Source: Actinomycetota bacterium
GTDB taxonomy: Bacteria; Actinomycetota; Acidimicrobiia; Acidimicrobiales; Ilumatobacteraceae
DNA length: 64,000 nt
Reading direction: 5' to 3'
Assembly: GCA_030645495.1 (NCBI GenBank)
Contig: JAUSLV010000022.1
Span: forward strand, 161,166-225,165
The notes under the pieces were generated by a model. The model was not told the DNA's origin. It ran no database searches and saw nothing but the letters and a program-made list of their open reading frames with translations. How positions within the stretch are numbered: position 1 is the first letter of the stretch; every line of letters starts with the position of its first letter. Of this stretch, positions 43,673 to 52,411 are shown piece after piece. The position numbers and the translations under genes are program-made.

Positions 43673-44602
43673 TCAGCCGGGCGCGGGCCAGCGGGCGCTG
43701 GCGTGCTGCAGGCCGTCGGCTGCCAGCAGCAGGCACGCCACGCCTTTGTGAGTGTCGGCGAAGCGCAGGCCATCGGCCACCGGCAGCACACCGACGATCG
43801 TGGCGATCACATCGGCAGTGGCCGCGTCGGGCGCGATGGCGGTCGCCCCCAGCACGTGCTCGATCGGCCACCCGGTGCGCGGGTCGAGCACATGGCTGTG
43901 ACGCACGCCGCCCACCAGCAGCGGCCGCCGCGCTCCGCTGCTGGCCGCGAGGGCCATGTTGCGCAGCGGTACCCGAGCCAGCGGCGGCACATTGTCGAAC
44001 GGGCGGCGGGGGTCTTCGATGCCCACGGTGATCGCTGCCGGCCCACGGTGCAGCAGGTCGCCGCCGGCGTTCACCAACACCTCCGCAATGCCCGGCTCGC
44101 CACTCACGACGGTCACGGCGCGATCGACGATCCACCCCTTGGCGATCGCGTGCAGGTCGAGCCGTGTGCAGTCGCCCGCGCGTTCCACGGTGCCGTCGTG
44201 CACTCGGTACGGCAGGTCGGCGATCGTTGCCGCGAGGTCGGCCATCTCGGCCCGCGACGGGGCCACGCCCGCCTCCGCCGCACACAGCCAGCGGGCGCGC
44301 AGCACACCGGCCAGCGGGTGGAAGGTCCCACCGCCGATCGCGTGCCACCGCGCCGCGAGGTCGAGCAACGCGACGATCTCCGCACCGGGCCGGGTGACCT
44401 CGCCACGCCGCCAACGGCTCCACTCGCTGGCCGGCCGATGGGCCGACAGGATCGCCTCGAGGCGCTCGATCTCGGCGACGATCAGCCGCTCGGCGCTCAC
44501 CGCAGTCGCCTCGTCGATGGCCCGTACTCGGACGGTGACGAGCGTGCCCAACAGCGGCTCGTGTGCAGCCTCGTGCAGCACGCCGCGGTCGTTGGCCGTC
44601 AT
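43673..44602 (-). CDS. apbE: ApbE family FAD:protein FMN transferase
   Basis: The 309-residue enzyme moves FMN from FAD to a Thr or Ser of an extracytoplasmic target, using Mg. Family motifs are present: LLGTLVTVRVRA near the start, LDLHAIAKGWIVDRA for the usual DLGGIAKGYAVD, VNAGGDLLHRG, SHVLDPRTGWPIEHV, and the metal-binding TADVIATIVGVL. There is no obvious signal peptide. The nearest likely substrate is the DUF2271 protein at 41664. It converges with the gene at 43032. Confidence 0.9.
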   Translation of the reverse strand: MTANDRGVLHEAAHEPLLGTLVTVRVRAIDEATAVSAERLIVAEIERLEAILSAHRPASEWSRWRRGEVTRPGAEIVALLDLAARWHAIGGGTFHPLAGVLRARWLCAAEAGVAPSRAEMADLAATIADLPYRVHDGTVERAGDCTRLDLHAIAKGWIVDRAVTVVSGEPGIAEVLVNAGGDLLHRGPAAITVGIEDPRRPFDNVPPLARVPLRNMALAASSGARRPLLVGGVRHSHVLDPRTGWPIEHVLGATAIAPDAATADVIATIVGVLPVADGLRFADTHKGVACLLLAADGLQHASARWPAPG

Positions 44603-44721
44603 GCGACCAGTGAAGCATGCGCGTCCGGCCAGGTGTGGTGCGGGTGGCTGACGCCTGGCCTGTCACACTGGGCGCATCGACTGCTGGTCGCGTCAGGCGG
44701 CCCCAGCACGAGGAGGCCGAT

Positions 44722-45798
44722 GTGAGCTACCCACTGCCGATCGCCACGACGAAGGTTGCGGAACCGCTACGGCAGGCGACCGCGCTGCTCGCGCTGATCG
44801 CCGCCGCGCTGTACCTCGCGGGCTTCTACCTACCGATCATGGAGGTGGGCGGTGAGGGTGGCAGCTTGTCCGACGGCGACAGCAGCGCGATGTGGGTGTG
44901 GGTGGCGCCATCAGTGCTCGCGCTGATCGCCGCAGCGGTGGGATTGGCCGGGACGGCCCTCGCCTCGGCCATCGCCGCCGGGCTCACCACCGGCATGGCC
45001 GGCATCACGACCTTCGAACTGCTGTTCATCCACCGGTTCACCGACGAGATGTCGAACGGGGCGGGGGTGTCGTTCACGAAGGGCATCGGGTACTGGACCC
45101 TCCTGCTGGCCGTCGTCGCATCGATCGCGGCTGCGCTGTCGCTGGTGTCGGCGGGTGCCGACGAACCGCGCTGCAACCAGGCGCTCGGTGCACTCGCAGG
45201 TGTGGTGGGACTCGGTGTGTCACTGTCGATCTTGTTGCCGGTCGACGGCGTGTCCGTGCTCGACATCGGCGACGGCGTGATCCAGTTCGGCCTCTTCGTG
45301 TGGGCGCTGTTGGCTCCGCTGCTCGGTTCGCTGATGGCCGTCTCGGGCCGCCGGGCCGGCGCCGCGTTCGCCGTCGGTGTGGGGCTGGGGCACCTGGGAT
45401 TCACCGCGGCCGTGATGCAGGACATCGGTGCGGCCGACGGCTCGTTCTCGTTCGCGCTCACCACCAACCACACCGCGATCTACCACTGGGCCGCGATCCT
45501 GTCGGTGGTGTTCGCAGGTGCTGCACTCACCCAGGTGGTGCGCCCGACGTCGCCGGTGGCGTCGTTCACGGTGGGCACCAACATGTCGGGGTATGTGCCC
45601 GCCTCACCGGCGCAGCCCGGGTTCCAGCCCACCTACACCGCCCAGCCCCAGTACCAGCAGCCGGTGGCCCCTCAGCAGTCGGCCAGCCAGTGGGCCGCCG
45701 ACCCGTACGGTCGCCATCAGCACCGGCTGTGGGACGGCAGCGCCTGGACCGAACACGTCGCCGACCGGGGTGTCGTCGGCCACGACCCGATCACATGA
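44722..45798 (+). CDS. Polytopic membrane protein with C-terminal DUF2510 domain
   Basis: The 358-residue protein has about eight hydrophobic segments over residues 18-280, a Pro/Gln-rich linker, and a DUF2510 motif at the end (WAADPYGRHQHRLWDGSAWT). DUF2510 is a short actinobacterial domain of unknown function found on membrane proteins. GTG 44722 has GAGGAGG five bases upstream. Its stop overlaps the next gene's ATG (ATGA), so it is coupled to the zincin lipoprotein. No transport or enzymatic motif is visible. Confidence 0.75.
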   Translation: MSYPLPIATTKVAEPLRQATALLALIAAALYLAGFYLPIMEVGGEGGSLSDGDSSAMWVWVAPSVLALIAAAVGLAGTALASAIAAGLTTGMAGITTFELLFIHRFTDEMSNGAGVSFTKGIGYWTLLLAVVASIAAALSLVSAGADEPRCNQALGALAGVVGLGVSLSILLPVDGVSVLDIGDGVIQFGLFVWALLAPLLGSLMAVSGRRAGAAFAVGVGLGHLGFTAAVMQDIGAADGSFSFALTTNHTAIYHWAAILSVVFAGAALTQVVRPTSPVASFTVGTNMSGYVPASPAQPGFQPTYTAQPQYQQPVAPQQSASQWAADPYGRHQHRLWDGSAWTEHVADRGVVGHDPIT

Positions 45799-47684
45799 GC
45801 GGCATCCGTCGGTGGTGGCCGCTGGTGGTGGCGGCGGTACTCATGCCCGCGTGCTCCGACGACTCCGGGTCGAGCGGGTCGAGCGGGTCGACGCCCGCCG
45901 ACAGCACCGTCGTCACGGTGCCCGCGCACGTGCCCGCGATCGACACCGGGCTGGTGCAGCTGAGCCAGCTGCTCGACGACGAAGGGGTGCTGCCGATCGA
46001 CATCGCGCAGCGGTTGTTCGCGGCGGTCGTGGCACCGTTGCCGGGTGTCGAGCCGCTCGTGTTCGACGGTGGGGTGCCCCACGACCTGGCCGGCCTGGCG
46101 ACCCGCCGGCTCGTGGGCGCGGCGGCATCGCTGCCGGCAGAGGTGAACGCCGCGGTGCAGACGGCGTTGGAACCGCAGCCCGGTGAAGAGGAAGTGGAGG
46201 TGCCGCTCGGCGACGGCCGGCGCCGCGACGTGCCCTCGGGCGACGGGCCGGTGGAAGAGCCGAGCGCCGCCGAACTGGCCGAGATCATCGCCACCATCGT
46301 CGCCCAGCTGGAAGCGAACAGTGGCCACGAACTGGGGCTGCCGATCCGCGCCCGGCTGGTGCGTGATCGATCCACTGGTGGCGACGCGATCACTTCGGCG
46401 ATCGAGCTGGGCGATCGCGTCACCGCCTGCCGGATCGCGCTGCCGCACGTGCTGTTCACGCTCGACGGTGCATCGGTGACCAGCACGATTGCCCACGAGG
46501 TGTGGCACTGCTTCCAACTCGACGCGAACGCAGAGGCGTTCTGGTCGGGTCCGTTGTGGGTGATCGAAGGTCAGGCCGAGTGGGCGGGCGAGGCCTACGT
46601 GGGTGGGTCATCGTCCAGCGCGAGCCGGTGGGACACCTGGCTGCTGACGTTCAACCAGTCGTTGTTCCGTCGTTCGTACGATGCGATCGGGCTGTACGCA
46701 GTCGCGGCGCAAGACGGCTCCGACCCGTGGCCGGTGATGTTGGGAATGCTGGGGCGCGCCAACTTCGGAGCGGTGGAGGCCTTGTTCGCCGGCTCGATCG
46801 ACGATGCCGTGCTGTCGGTGGCATCCGCGGTGGTGCGCTCGGCTGCGTTCGGCGACGTGTGGCAGTCCACCGGCCCGGGCATCACCAGCGCCGACGGCTC
46901 GGTGGAGCTCGTGTTTGCCGAGGGAGCATCGCAGGATGCATCGGTCGACGCCGGTCGCTTCGGCGTGCTGCCGCTCGACCTGCTGGTGCCCGCCGGCGAC
47001 ATCGCCAAGGTCACCGTCAGCGGGGGCCGCGGTGCCGTGCAGTTGACCGACAGCGCGCTGGTGCAACTGGGTGCGGGCGAGTCGATGATGTGGTGCCTGC
47101 GGCCCGACCGGTGCGTGTGCCCGGATGGCACCTACCCCGGTGGTGGCGACGAGTTGCCGTCGGCATCGCCCGGCGTGGGCGCTGCGGCGGTGGGCACGCT
47201 GGCGATGGGCGAGTTGGTGGTCAGCGGGACGATGATCACGATGGACGACGCCTGCAACCACGACATCGTGGGCACCTGGCTCACCGACGCCGGCTCGATG
47301 TTCGCCGTCCTGTCGGCCGCCTATGGTGGTGGCGGGAGTAGTGGTGGTGTCACGTGCGCCGGGCCGTACTCGTTCACGTTCACGATCGACGGTCTGTACC
47401 ACGGCGACATCGAGGCCACCTGCGGCGCGGGGCCGGTCACCGGCGTCGGCCGCGCGAGGTACGACGGGGTCTACACCGCTGAGGGCTCCACGTTGCGCGT
47501 CACCGCGGTGGAGGGCGGCGGCACGATCACCATCGGAGGGCAGTCGATCCCGATGCCCGGCGCGAGTCCCTCGAATGTGCTCTCGTTGGCCGAGTACACG
47601 GTCGTCGACGATGTGCTCACGATCACGTTCGTGTCGCCGGTGAATGGCAGCGAGTACTCGTTCGTGCTGACTCGCGTGTCCTGA
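45795..47684 (+). CDS. Lipoprotein with gluzincin-type metalloprotease motif
   Basis: The 629-residue precursor has a lipobox (AAVLMPAC, Cys20) and a Ser/Gly linker. A protease-like region carries H234-E235-V-W-H238 and a second acidic ligand at E258 (in WVIEGQAEWAGE), 19 residues on, the spacing seen in gluzincins. The C-terminal ~200 residues are beta-rich with several cysteines (CLRPDRCVCPDG). Inference: an extracytoplasmic zinc peptidase. It is coupled to the upstream DUF2510 gene and convergent with 47736-49058. Confidence 0.72.
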   Translation: MSGIRRWWPLVVAAVLMPACSDDSGSSGSSGSTPADSTVVTVPAHVPAIDTGLVQLSQLLDDEGVLPIDIAQRLFAAVVAPLPGVEPLVFDGGVPHDLAGLATRRLVGAAASLPAEVNAAVQTALEPQPGEEEVEVPLGDGRRRDVPSGDGPVEEPSAAELAEIIATIVAQLEANSGHELGLPIRARLVRDRSTGGDAITSAIELGDRVTACRIALPHVLFTLDGASVTSTIAHEVWHCFQLDANAEAFWSGPLWVIEGQAEWAGEAYVGGSSSSASRWDTWLLTFNQSLFRRSYDAIGLYAVAAQDGSDPWPVMLGMLGRANFGAVEALFAGSIDDAVLSVASAVVRSAAFGDVWQSTGPGITSADGSVELVFAEGASQDASVDAGRFGVLPLDLLVPAGDIAKVTVSGGRGAVQLTDSALVQLGAGESMMWCLRPDRCVCPDGTYPGGGDELPSASPGVGAAAVGTLAMGELVVSGTMITMDDACNHDIVGTWLTDAGSMFAVLSAAYGGGGSSGGVTCAGPYSFTFTIDGLYHGDIEATCGAGPVTGVGRARYDGVYTAEGSTLRVTAVEGGGTITIGGQSIPMPGASPSNVLSLAEYTVVDDVLTITFVSPVNGSEYSFVLTRVS

Positions 47685-47702
47685 GCTGCGGTTGCTGGCG
47701 GT

Positions 47703-47732
47703 GGTAGGCCGGCCGGCTAGTCGGCACCTACC
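47703..47732. terminator. Hairpin between convergent genes
   Basis: GGTAGGCCG (47703-47711) pairs with CGGC-A-CCTACC (47722-47732), with one bulged A, in a 51-base gap between convergent genes. Confidence 0.4.
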
Positions 47733-47735
47733 GGT

Positions 47736-49058
47736 TCATTCGCCGCCCTCGCAGTTGGGGCTGCCCGAGTACATCGCGTTGATGATGCCCGTCGCGTCGT
47801 AGTCGACAGACAGGCCCAGGTCGACCAGGAACCCACCGGCCTCGCCGTCGGGCGAGGAGATCGGCTTGTCGGGGTACGTGGTCTTCCACTGCTCCAGTGT
47901 CTCGCCCAACCGAGCGCCCCTGGGGGTGGAGATGTCCAGCGTCGGCCCGTCGAGCTCGTAGCGCCAGTACACCATCTTCCAGTCCGAGTCGGCGAAGGTG
48001 TCCGGGTCGTAGCCGGCCACTTCCACCGTGAGGCCCGACCAGGTGTACGTCCTCCCCTCAGGGTCGTTGCAGGTCACCGACCCTGTGCGCATGGACGGCA
48101 CGCTCACCCGATCGGGCGGCCCGAGGATGGCGGTGAGGGCCTCGTTCACCCGCCGGCCGTTGCCGCCGATCAGCAGGTCGCCGAGCGCCCGACCGTTGGC
48201 GACCAGCGGCGACAGCGAGGCACGTTCGTCGGCCAGCAGGCCCAACGTGCGCAGTGTCGTCGTGTCGCCCTGTGCCGTCAGCTCGACACCACCGAATGCC
48301 TGGAAGACGAGCAGCGCCTGGCGGGTGCCGCCGCCGAACATGCCGTCGATGCCCTCCGGGGCCAGCAGCCCACGCAGCATCAGCGCGTTCTGCAGGCCGG
48401 CGACGCGCTCGCCCTGCATACCCACCGCCAGTGGTTCGCTGCCGTCGCTCTCGGCCACGTAGGCACCGGCCTGCGGCGGCGCGAACGTGGTGCACGGCCA
48501 GGTGACGGCGTCGATCACCGTGGCGGGCCACTGGAAACCGACGGCATCGTCGTGGCACACGCCGGTGGAGGTGAGGTCGATGAGGCGCACCCAGCTGCCG
48601 TTGGCGACGTGCGCGATGAACAACGGCTCGCCACCGCTCGCGGCGACCGCCCACGTGCCGTCACACGTGCCGGTGACCGCATCGAGGTTGTCGGCCGCGA
48701 GCTCGGTGGACAGGCGCACGGAGCTGCACGGGTCGTTGGGGTCGCCGCCGTTGTTGCTGCCACCACCGGCGTCGGTGGTGACGCTGCTGTCCGCCGTCGA
48801 GTCGCCGGGCGACGGCGTGCTGCCCTTGTCGTCGTCGCCGCCGGCGAACACCACGATGCCCACGATCACCGCGGCCACGGCGACCAGCGCCCCGATGATC
48901 ACGCCCAGCCGTCGGTTGCCGCCCGCCACCGGCGCGAGGGGCGTCGAGGTTGTCTCGGGTGGGGTCGGTGTGCCGGGTGTCGGTGGCGCGGGAGGGGCGA
49001 ATGGTGCGGGGGCAGGCTGCTGCTCGTCACCCGCTGCTGTTGATGAGTCGTCGCTCAT
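47736..49058 (-). CDS. Single-span membrane protein with peptidoglycan-binding-like domain
   Basis: The 440-residue protein starts with a Pro-rich cytoplasmic stretch, one membrane helix (LGVIIGALVAVAAVIVGIVV, ~50-70) and a Gly/Asn/Asp linker. A small Cys-containing domain precedes a PG_binding_1-like segment (GERVAGLQNALMLRGLL, then GMFGGGTRQALLVFQ). The C-terminal ~170 residues are unassigned. It is probably anchored with its bulk at the cell wall. It follows the acyltransferase gene by eight bases on the same strand. Confidence 0.72.
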   Translation of the reverse strand: MSDDSSTAAGDEQQPAPAPFAPPAPPTPGTPTPPETTSTPLAPVAGGNRRLGVIIGALVAVAAVIVGIVVFAGGDDDKGSTPSPGDSTADSSVTTDAGGGSNNGGDPNDPCSSVRLSTELAADNLDAVTGTCDGTWAVAASGGEPLFIAHVANGSWVRLIDLTSTGVCHDDAVGFQWPATVIDAVTWPCTTFAPPQAGAYVAESDGSEPLAVGMQGERVAGLQNALMLRGLLAPEGIDGMFGGGTRQALLVFQAFGGVELTAQGDTTTLRTLGLLADERASLSPLVANGRALGDLLIGGNGRRVNEALTAILGPPDRVSVPSMRTGSVTCNDPEGRTYTWSGLTVEVAGYDPDTFADSDWKMVYWRYELDGPTLDISTPRGARLGETLEQWKTTYPDKPISSPDGEAGGFLVDLGLSVDYDATGIINAMYSGSPNCEGGE

Positions 49059-49066
49059 GACCGTGC

Positions 49067-49852
49067 CTAGGCCCGCATCTCGGTGAGGGCCGCCTGGATC
49101 GCCGCGCGGGTGCGGTCGCGCAGGTCGCCGATGTCGTCCTTCGTGAGGCCGGTGGTCTCGATCGGGTCGAGCACGCGCACCTCGGCGCTGGTGATGCCGA
49201 AGCGCCAGTCGCCCTTGGGCATCGCTTCGCGGGTGCCCACCACGGCCAGCGGCAGGATCGGCGCGCCGTGCTCGATCGCCAAGCGGAACGCGCCGTCCTT
49301 GAACTCGCCGAGCGACCCGTCGAGCGTGCGTGTGCCTTCGGGGAAGATCATCACCGAGACGTGCTTGCCCAGCCGGTCGCTGGCGCCCTTCATCGCCGAC
49401 ACGATGCTCTGCTTGCTGCCGCGGATCAGCTTGATGTCGCCCGACATGTGCATCAGCCAGCCCACCAGCGGGTACTTGAAGAAGTCTTCCTTCGACATCC
49501 ACTTCATCTCCCACGGCAAGTGCGAGATCAGGAACATGTCGGCGAAGCTCTCGTGGTTCGACACCACCACGTAGGGCCGCCGCGGGTCGGTGACCTTCAG
49601 GCCACTGCGACGGAACTTCCACAGCGGGTTCAGCAACTGGTGCGCCACGCACAGCCGCCGGAACACGAAGCCCGGCCAGTAGCGACCGCGGTCGAACGGG
49701 GTGGTGACGATCCACACCACGAACACCAGCGGCACCCAGATGATGACGATGACACCGAGCATCAGCCAGGCCCACAAGGACAGGACGGTACGCACGACCG
49801 GATTGCCGAGGACACGGCGGCGGAGAGGAGAGACAGCAGGCATTGACCCCAT
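49067..49852 (-). CDS. 1-acyl-sn-glycerol-3-phosphate acyltransferase-like enzyme
   Basis: The 261-residue membrane protein has an N-terminal hydrophobic region (VLSLWAWLMLGVIVIIWVPL and following). It carries the PlsC-type motifs NHESFAD (HxxxxD, catalytic) near residue 97, GDIKLIRGSKQ, and FPEGTRT. It should transfer a fatty acyl group to lysophosphatidate in phospholipid synthesis; related enzymes also make other lipids. ATG 49852 or ATG 49843 could start it. Divergent from the metzincin lipoprotein, 38 bases away. Confidence 0.88.
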   Translation of the reverse strand: MGSMPAVSPLRRRVLGNPVVRTVLSLWAWLMLGVIVIIWVPLVFVVWIVTTPFDRGRYWPGFVFRRLCVAHQLLNPLWKFRRSGLKVTDPRRPYVVVSNHESFADMFLISHLPWEMKWMSKEDFFKYPLVGWLMHMSGDIKLIRGSKQSIVSAMKGASDRLGKHVSVMIFPEGTRTLDGSLGEFKDGAFRLAIEHGAPILPLAVVGTREAMPKGDWRFGITSAEVRVLDPIETTGLTKDDIGDLRDRTRAAIQAALTEMRA

Positions 49853-49878
49853 GCTGTCACGCGGGGAGGTGCGCCGCC

Positions 49879-49884
49879 TATCGT
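49879..49884 (+). promoter_or_regulatory. -10 box of the metzincin-cdd unit
   Basis: TATCGT, six bases before GTG 49891. Confidence 0.45.
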
Positions 49885-49890
49885 CGCGCC

Positions 49891-51072
49891 GTGCACACCC
49901 GTGGTATGCGGCGTTCGGCGGTGGCTGCCCTGGCGGCCATGTCGGTGGCGTGCACCAGTGGCGCCACGGTGCCGGCGGGTTCCTCGGGCGCTTCCACCAC
50001 GGTCGTCTCTGCCGCCGAGCTGCCCGCGCCACTCGAGGAACTGCTGGCTGTCGCGGCCGATCGCCAGTGGTTCACGCACGGCGATGACACCTTCGACGTG
50101 TGGATCTGCCATGTGCCGCTGGACAGCACCGCTTCGATGTACGCGGGCACGCCCTTGCGCCTCGCGCTCACGCCGGCCGACGTAGCCGAGGTGCTGAACC
50201 GACAGGTGACGCCCTACTACGACACGCTCTCGCACGGCCTGTACCACCCCGTGTTCAACGCCGGCGGCGAGGTGCAGATGGCCGTCGCCGACGAGCCGCA
50301 GGCCTGCCTGGACGAAGCGATCGCCGAGGCGGGCGCAGGCACGAACGCGGTGTTCGCCGTGGCCGACGCCGACCACGGCAGCAGCGACCCGGGTGGCTTC
50401 GGCAGCGTGGGTGAGCCGTGCGCCGTCGTGGTCGTGTGTGCCGTCGGGGCGACCAACCGTTCGGCCTACATCGGCGCCGCCGACTTCCACGCCGAGTGGG
50501 GCGATCAGCAGCCGATGGATCTGGCCGAGCACGAAGTGGGCCACACGCTGGGTTGGATGCACAGCGGGGTCGAGGACCGCGGCGGGTACCTCAGCGCGCT
50601 CGACGTGATGAGCAACAGCGCCGCGCCACGCGACGTGGATGCCACCCGTCGCGACGGCCCCGACACGCTCGCCTTGAACCGGTTGTTGGCCGGGTGGCTG
50701 CCGCGCTCGGCCGTGTGGAACGCACCTACCGCCAGAGGCACCGTCACCCTCGCGCCGTCGATGAGCGCGGCGGGTACGCGAGTGGCGGTGGTGGCGATCG
50801 ACGACAACCACTTCCTCACGATCGAGCTGCTCACCGCCGATGGCTTCAACGATCACCTACCCGCCGACGGCATTGCCGTCCATCGGGTGGAGGTGAGCGG
50901 TGGTGTGGTGCAGAACTCGGCACCGCTGGTGGGCGAGGCCCCCTACGCGGACTTGCTGCAGGTGGGGGCGTCGCTCACGGCAGGGGGCTGGCGGATCACC
51001 GTCGACGCGGGTGGCGGTGACGGCCCGGACGCTGCGTGGACCGTGACGATCCTGCCTAGTGTCGAACCATGA
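49891..51072 (+). CDS. Lipoprotein with metzincin-type zinc protease motif
   Basis: The 393-residue precursor has a lipobox (AAMSVAC), a short Ser/Ala linker and a catalytic region with the full metzincin motif H214-E-x-x-H218-x-x-G221-x-x-H224 (AEHEVGHTLGWMH). A methionine turn (DVMSN) follows ~20 residues later. The C-terminal ~130 residues are beta-rich. It should be a zinc endopeptidase on the outer membrane face; the target is unknown. GTG 49891 fits a leaderless start six bases after TATCGT; ATG 49906 is an alternative. Its stop overlaps the cdd start. Confidence 0.8.
   Translation: MHTRGMRRSAVAALAAMSVACTSGATVPAGSSGASTTVVSAAELPAPLEELLAVAADRQWFTHGDDTFDVWICHVPLDSTASMYAGTPLRLALTPADVAEVLNRQVTPYYDTLSHGLYHPVFNAGGEVQMAVADEPQACLDEAIAEAGAGTNAVFAVADADHGSSDPGGFGSVGEPCAVVVVCAVGATNRSAYIGAADFHAEWGDQQPMDLAEHEVGHTLGWMHSGVEDRGGYLSALDVMSNSAAPRDVDATRRDGPDTLALNRLLAGWLPRSAVWNAPTARGTVTLAPSMSAAGTRVAVVAIDDNHFLTIELLTADGFNDHLPADGIAVHRVEVSGGVVQNSAPLVGEAPYADLLQVGASLTAGGWRITVDAGGGDGPDAAWTVTILPSVEP
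51057..51062 (+). promoter_or_regulatory. Internal -10 box for cdd
   Basis: TAGTGT, inside the end of the metzincin gene and six bases before the cdd ATG at 51069; cdd could be expressed on its own as well as from the upstream gene. Confidence 0.4.
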
Positions 51073-51497
51073 GCTCGCACCCCACTCTGCCGATGACGCC
51101 CGCCCAGCGCGAACTGTTCGATGCCGCTGTGTCGAAGCAGGCGCTGTCGTACTCGCCCTACTCGCACTACAAGGTGGGCGCGGCGATCCGCACGAAGGCC
51201 GGCCATGTGTACGCCGCGTGCAACATCGAGAACGCCGCCTACCCGCAGGGCACGTGCGCCGAAGCGAGTGCCATCGCGATCATGGTGGCCCACGGCGAGC
51301 GCGAGATCGCCGAGGTGCTCACCGTGTGCGACGGCGACCTGATCGGCACGTGCTGTGGTGGCTGCCGCCAGCGCATCCGCGAGTTCGCCCCGCTCGACAC
51401 GCCGATCTACGCGTGCGGCCCCGAGGGCCTGCGCGCGGTCTTCACCCTCGAGCAGTTGCTGCCCAATAGCTTCGGCCCCGAGCACCTGCTGCACTGA
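51069..51497 (+). CDS. cdd: Cytidine deaminase
   Basis: The 142-residue tetramer-type enzyme converts cytidine or deoxycytidine to (deoxy)uridine in pyrimidine salvage. It has YSHYKVGAAIRT, the N-x-E substrate motif (CNIENAAYPQGT), the first zinc Cys with catalytic Glu (TCAEASAI) and the second zinc pair (CCGGCRQRI). The residue before the zinc pair is Cys rather than the usual Pro. The ATG overlaps the previous stop (ATGA). Confidence 0.93.
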   Translation: MSSHPTLPMTPAQRELFDAAVSKQALSYSPYSHYKVGAAIRTKAGHVYAACNIENAAYPQGTCAEASAIAIMVAHGEREIAEVLTVCDGDLIGTCCGGCRQRIREFAPLDTPIYACGPEGLRAVFTLEQLLPNSFGPEHLLH

Positions 51498-51548
51498 GGT
51501 CTCAGTGTTAGGTTGACGCCCGCCCCACACGAGCGGAGACGAGGCGTC

Positions 51549-52370
51549 ATGACCGAGCAACCCAGCACCCCTGCCCCCGGCCAGGTGCCCTCCTCGGTGG
51601 TCATCGACACCAACGCCACGGTCAAGAAGTCGCACCTCGCGCAGATCATCGCGGGCGTGGTCGCGGTGGGTCTGATCGCGTTCACCGTCGTGTACTTCGT
51701 CGTTCACGACCCGAAGCCGGTGTACAAGCCGGGCCCGGAGGCCACCGCCGTGGTGGCCGGACTCACCACCTCCGGGATCGAGGTGGAGTTCACCGATGAC
51801 GAGCTGCAGTGCATCGACACCACCTTCGCGGGCTACGACGTCAGCTCGTTCGCGCAGGACGGCTTCGACCCGTTCGCCACCTCGCTCGATGAGGAGGGAA
51901 ACAGTCGCACGAGCACGATGTTCGACGAGTGCCTGCCGAAGGCCACCCGCGTGTCGGTGATCGCGGGCAGCATGTCAGCTGACGGTTTCGCGACCGATGA
52001 GCAGGCAGGGTGCATTGCCGGGGCGTTTGACGACGTGGTGCTCGACACCGGTGGCTACGCCGTGGCGTTCGGTGCCTCCAGCTCGGACATCGACATCTCC
52101 GGCGAGTTGTTCCAGATCTTCGACGACTGCGGCGTCGACCTGGGGTTCGACCCCGCCACGAGCGAGTGTGAGACCGAGCAGCGAGTGCTGGAAACGGCGA
52201 TCGAGGCCTACTACGCGGACAACGGTGTCGACCCCAAGTCGTGGGACGACCTGGTGGGCGACTGGCTGCTGGAGGATCCGAGCGAGCGCTTCGAGTTCGT
52301 TCCTGCCGCGGACAGCGAGAGCTATCCCGCCGTCCACGGCATCGGCGAGTGCGAGGGGTACGGCGTCTGA
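51549..52370 (+). CDS. Single-span membrane protein, unknown function
   Basis: The 273-residue protein has a short Pro-rich cytoplasmic part, one membrane helix (QIIAGVVAVGLIAFTVVYFV, ~32-51) and an acidic exterior region with several cysteines. That region contains two similar ~60-residue units (FTDDELQCIDTTFAGYDVSS and FATDEQAGCIAGAFDDVVLD), suggesting an internal repeat. No family is recognised. ATG 51549 follows a GGAGACGAGG purine stretch. Independent of cdd upstream (51-base gap). Confidence 0.68.
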   Translation: MTEQPSTPAPGQVPSSVVIDTNATVKKSHLAQIIAGVVAVGLIAFTVVYFVVHDPKPVYKPGPEATAVVAGLTTSGIEVEFTDDELQCIDTTFAGYDVSSFAQDGFDPFATSLDEEGNSRTSTMFDECLPKATRVSVIAGSMSADGFATDEQAGCIAGAFDDVVLDTGGYAVAFGASSSDIDISGELFQIFDDCGVDLGFDPATSECETEQRVLETAIEAYYADNGVDPKSWDDLVGDWLLEDPSERFEFVPAADSESYPAVHGIGECEGYGV

Positions 52371-52398
52371 CGCACTGGGCCAGTGTGCCCCCAGGCCG

Positions 52399-52404
52399 TA
52401 ACCT
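52399..52404 (+). promoter_or_regulatory. -10 box of the aminotransferase gene
   Basis: TAACCT, seven bases before GTG 52412. Confidence 0.4.
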
Positions 52405-52411
52405 GGCGCAC

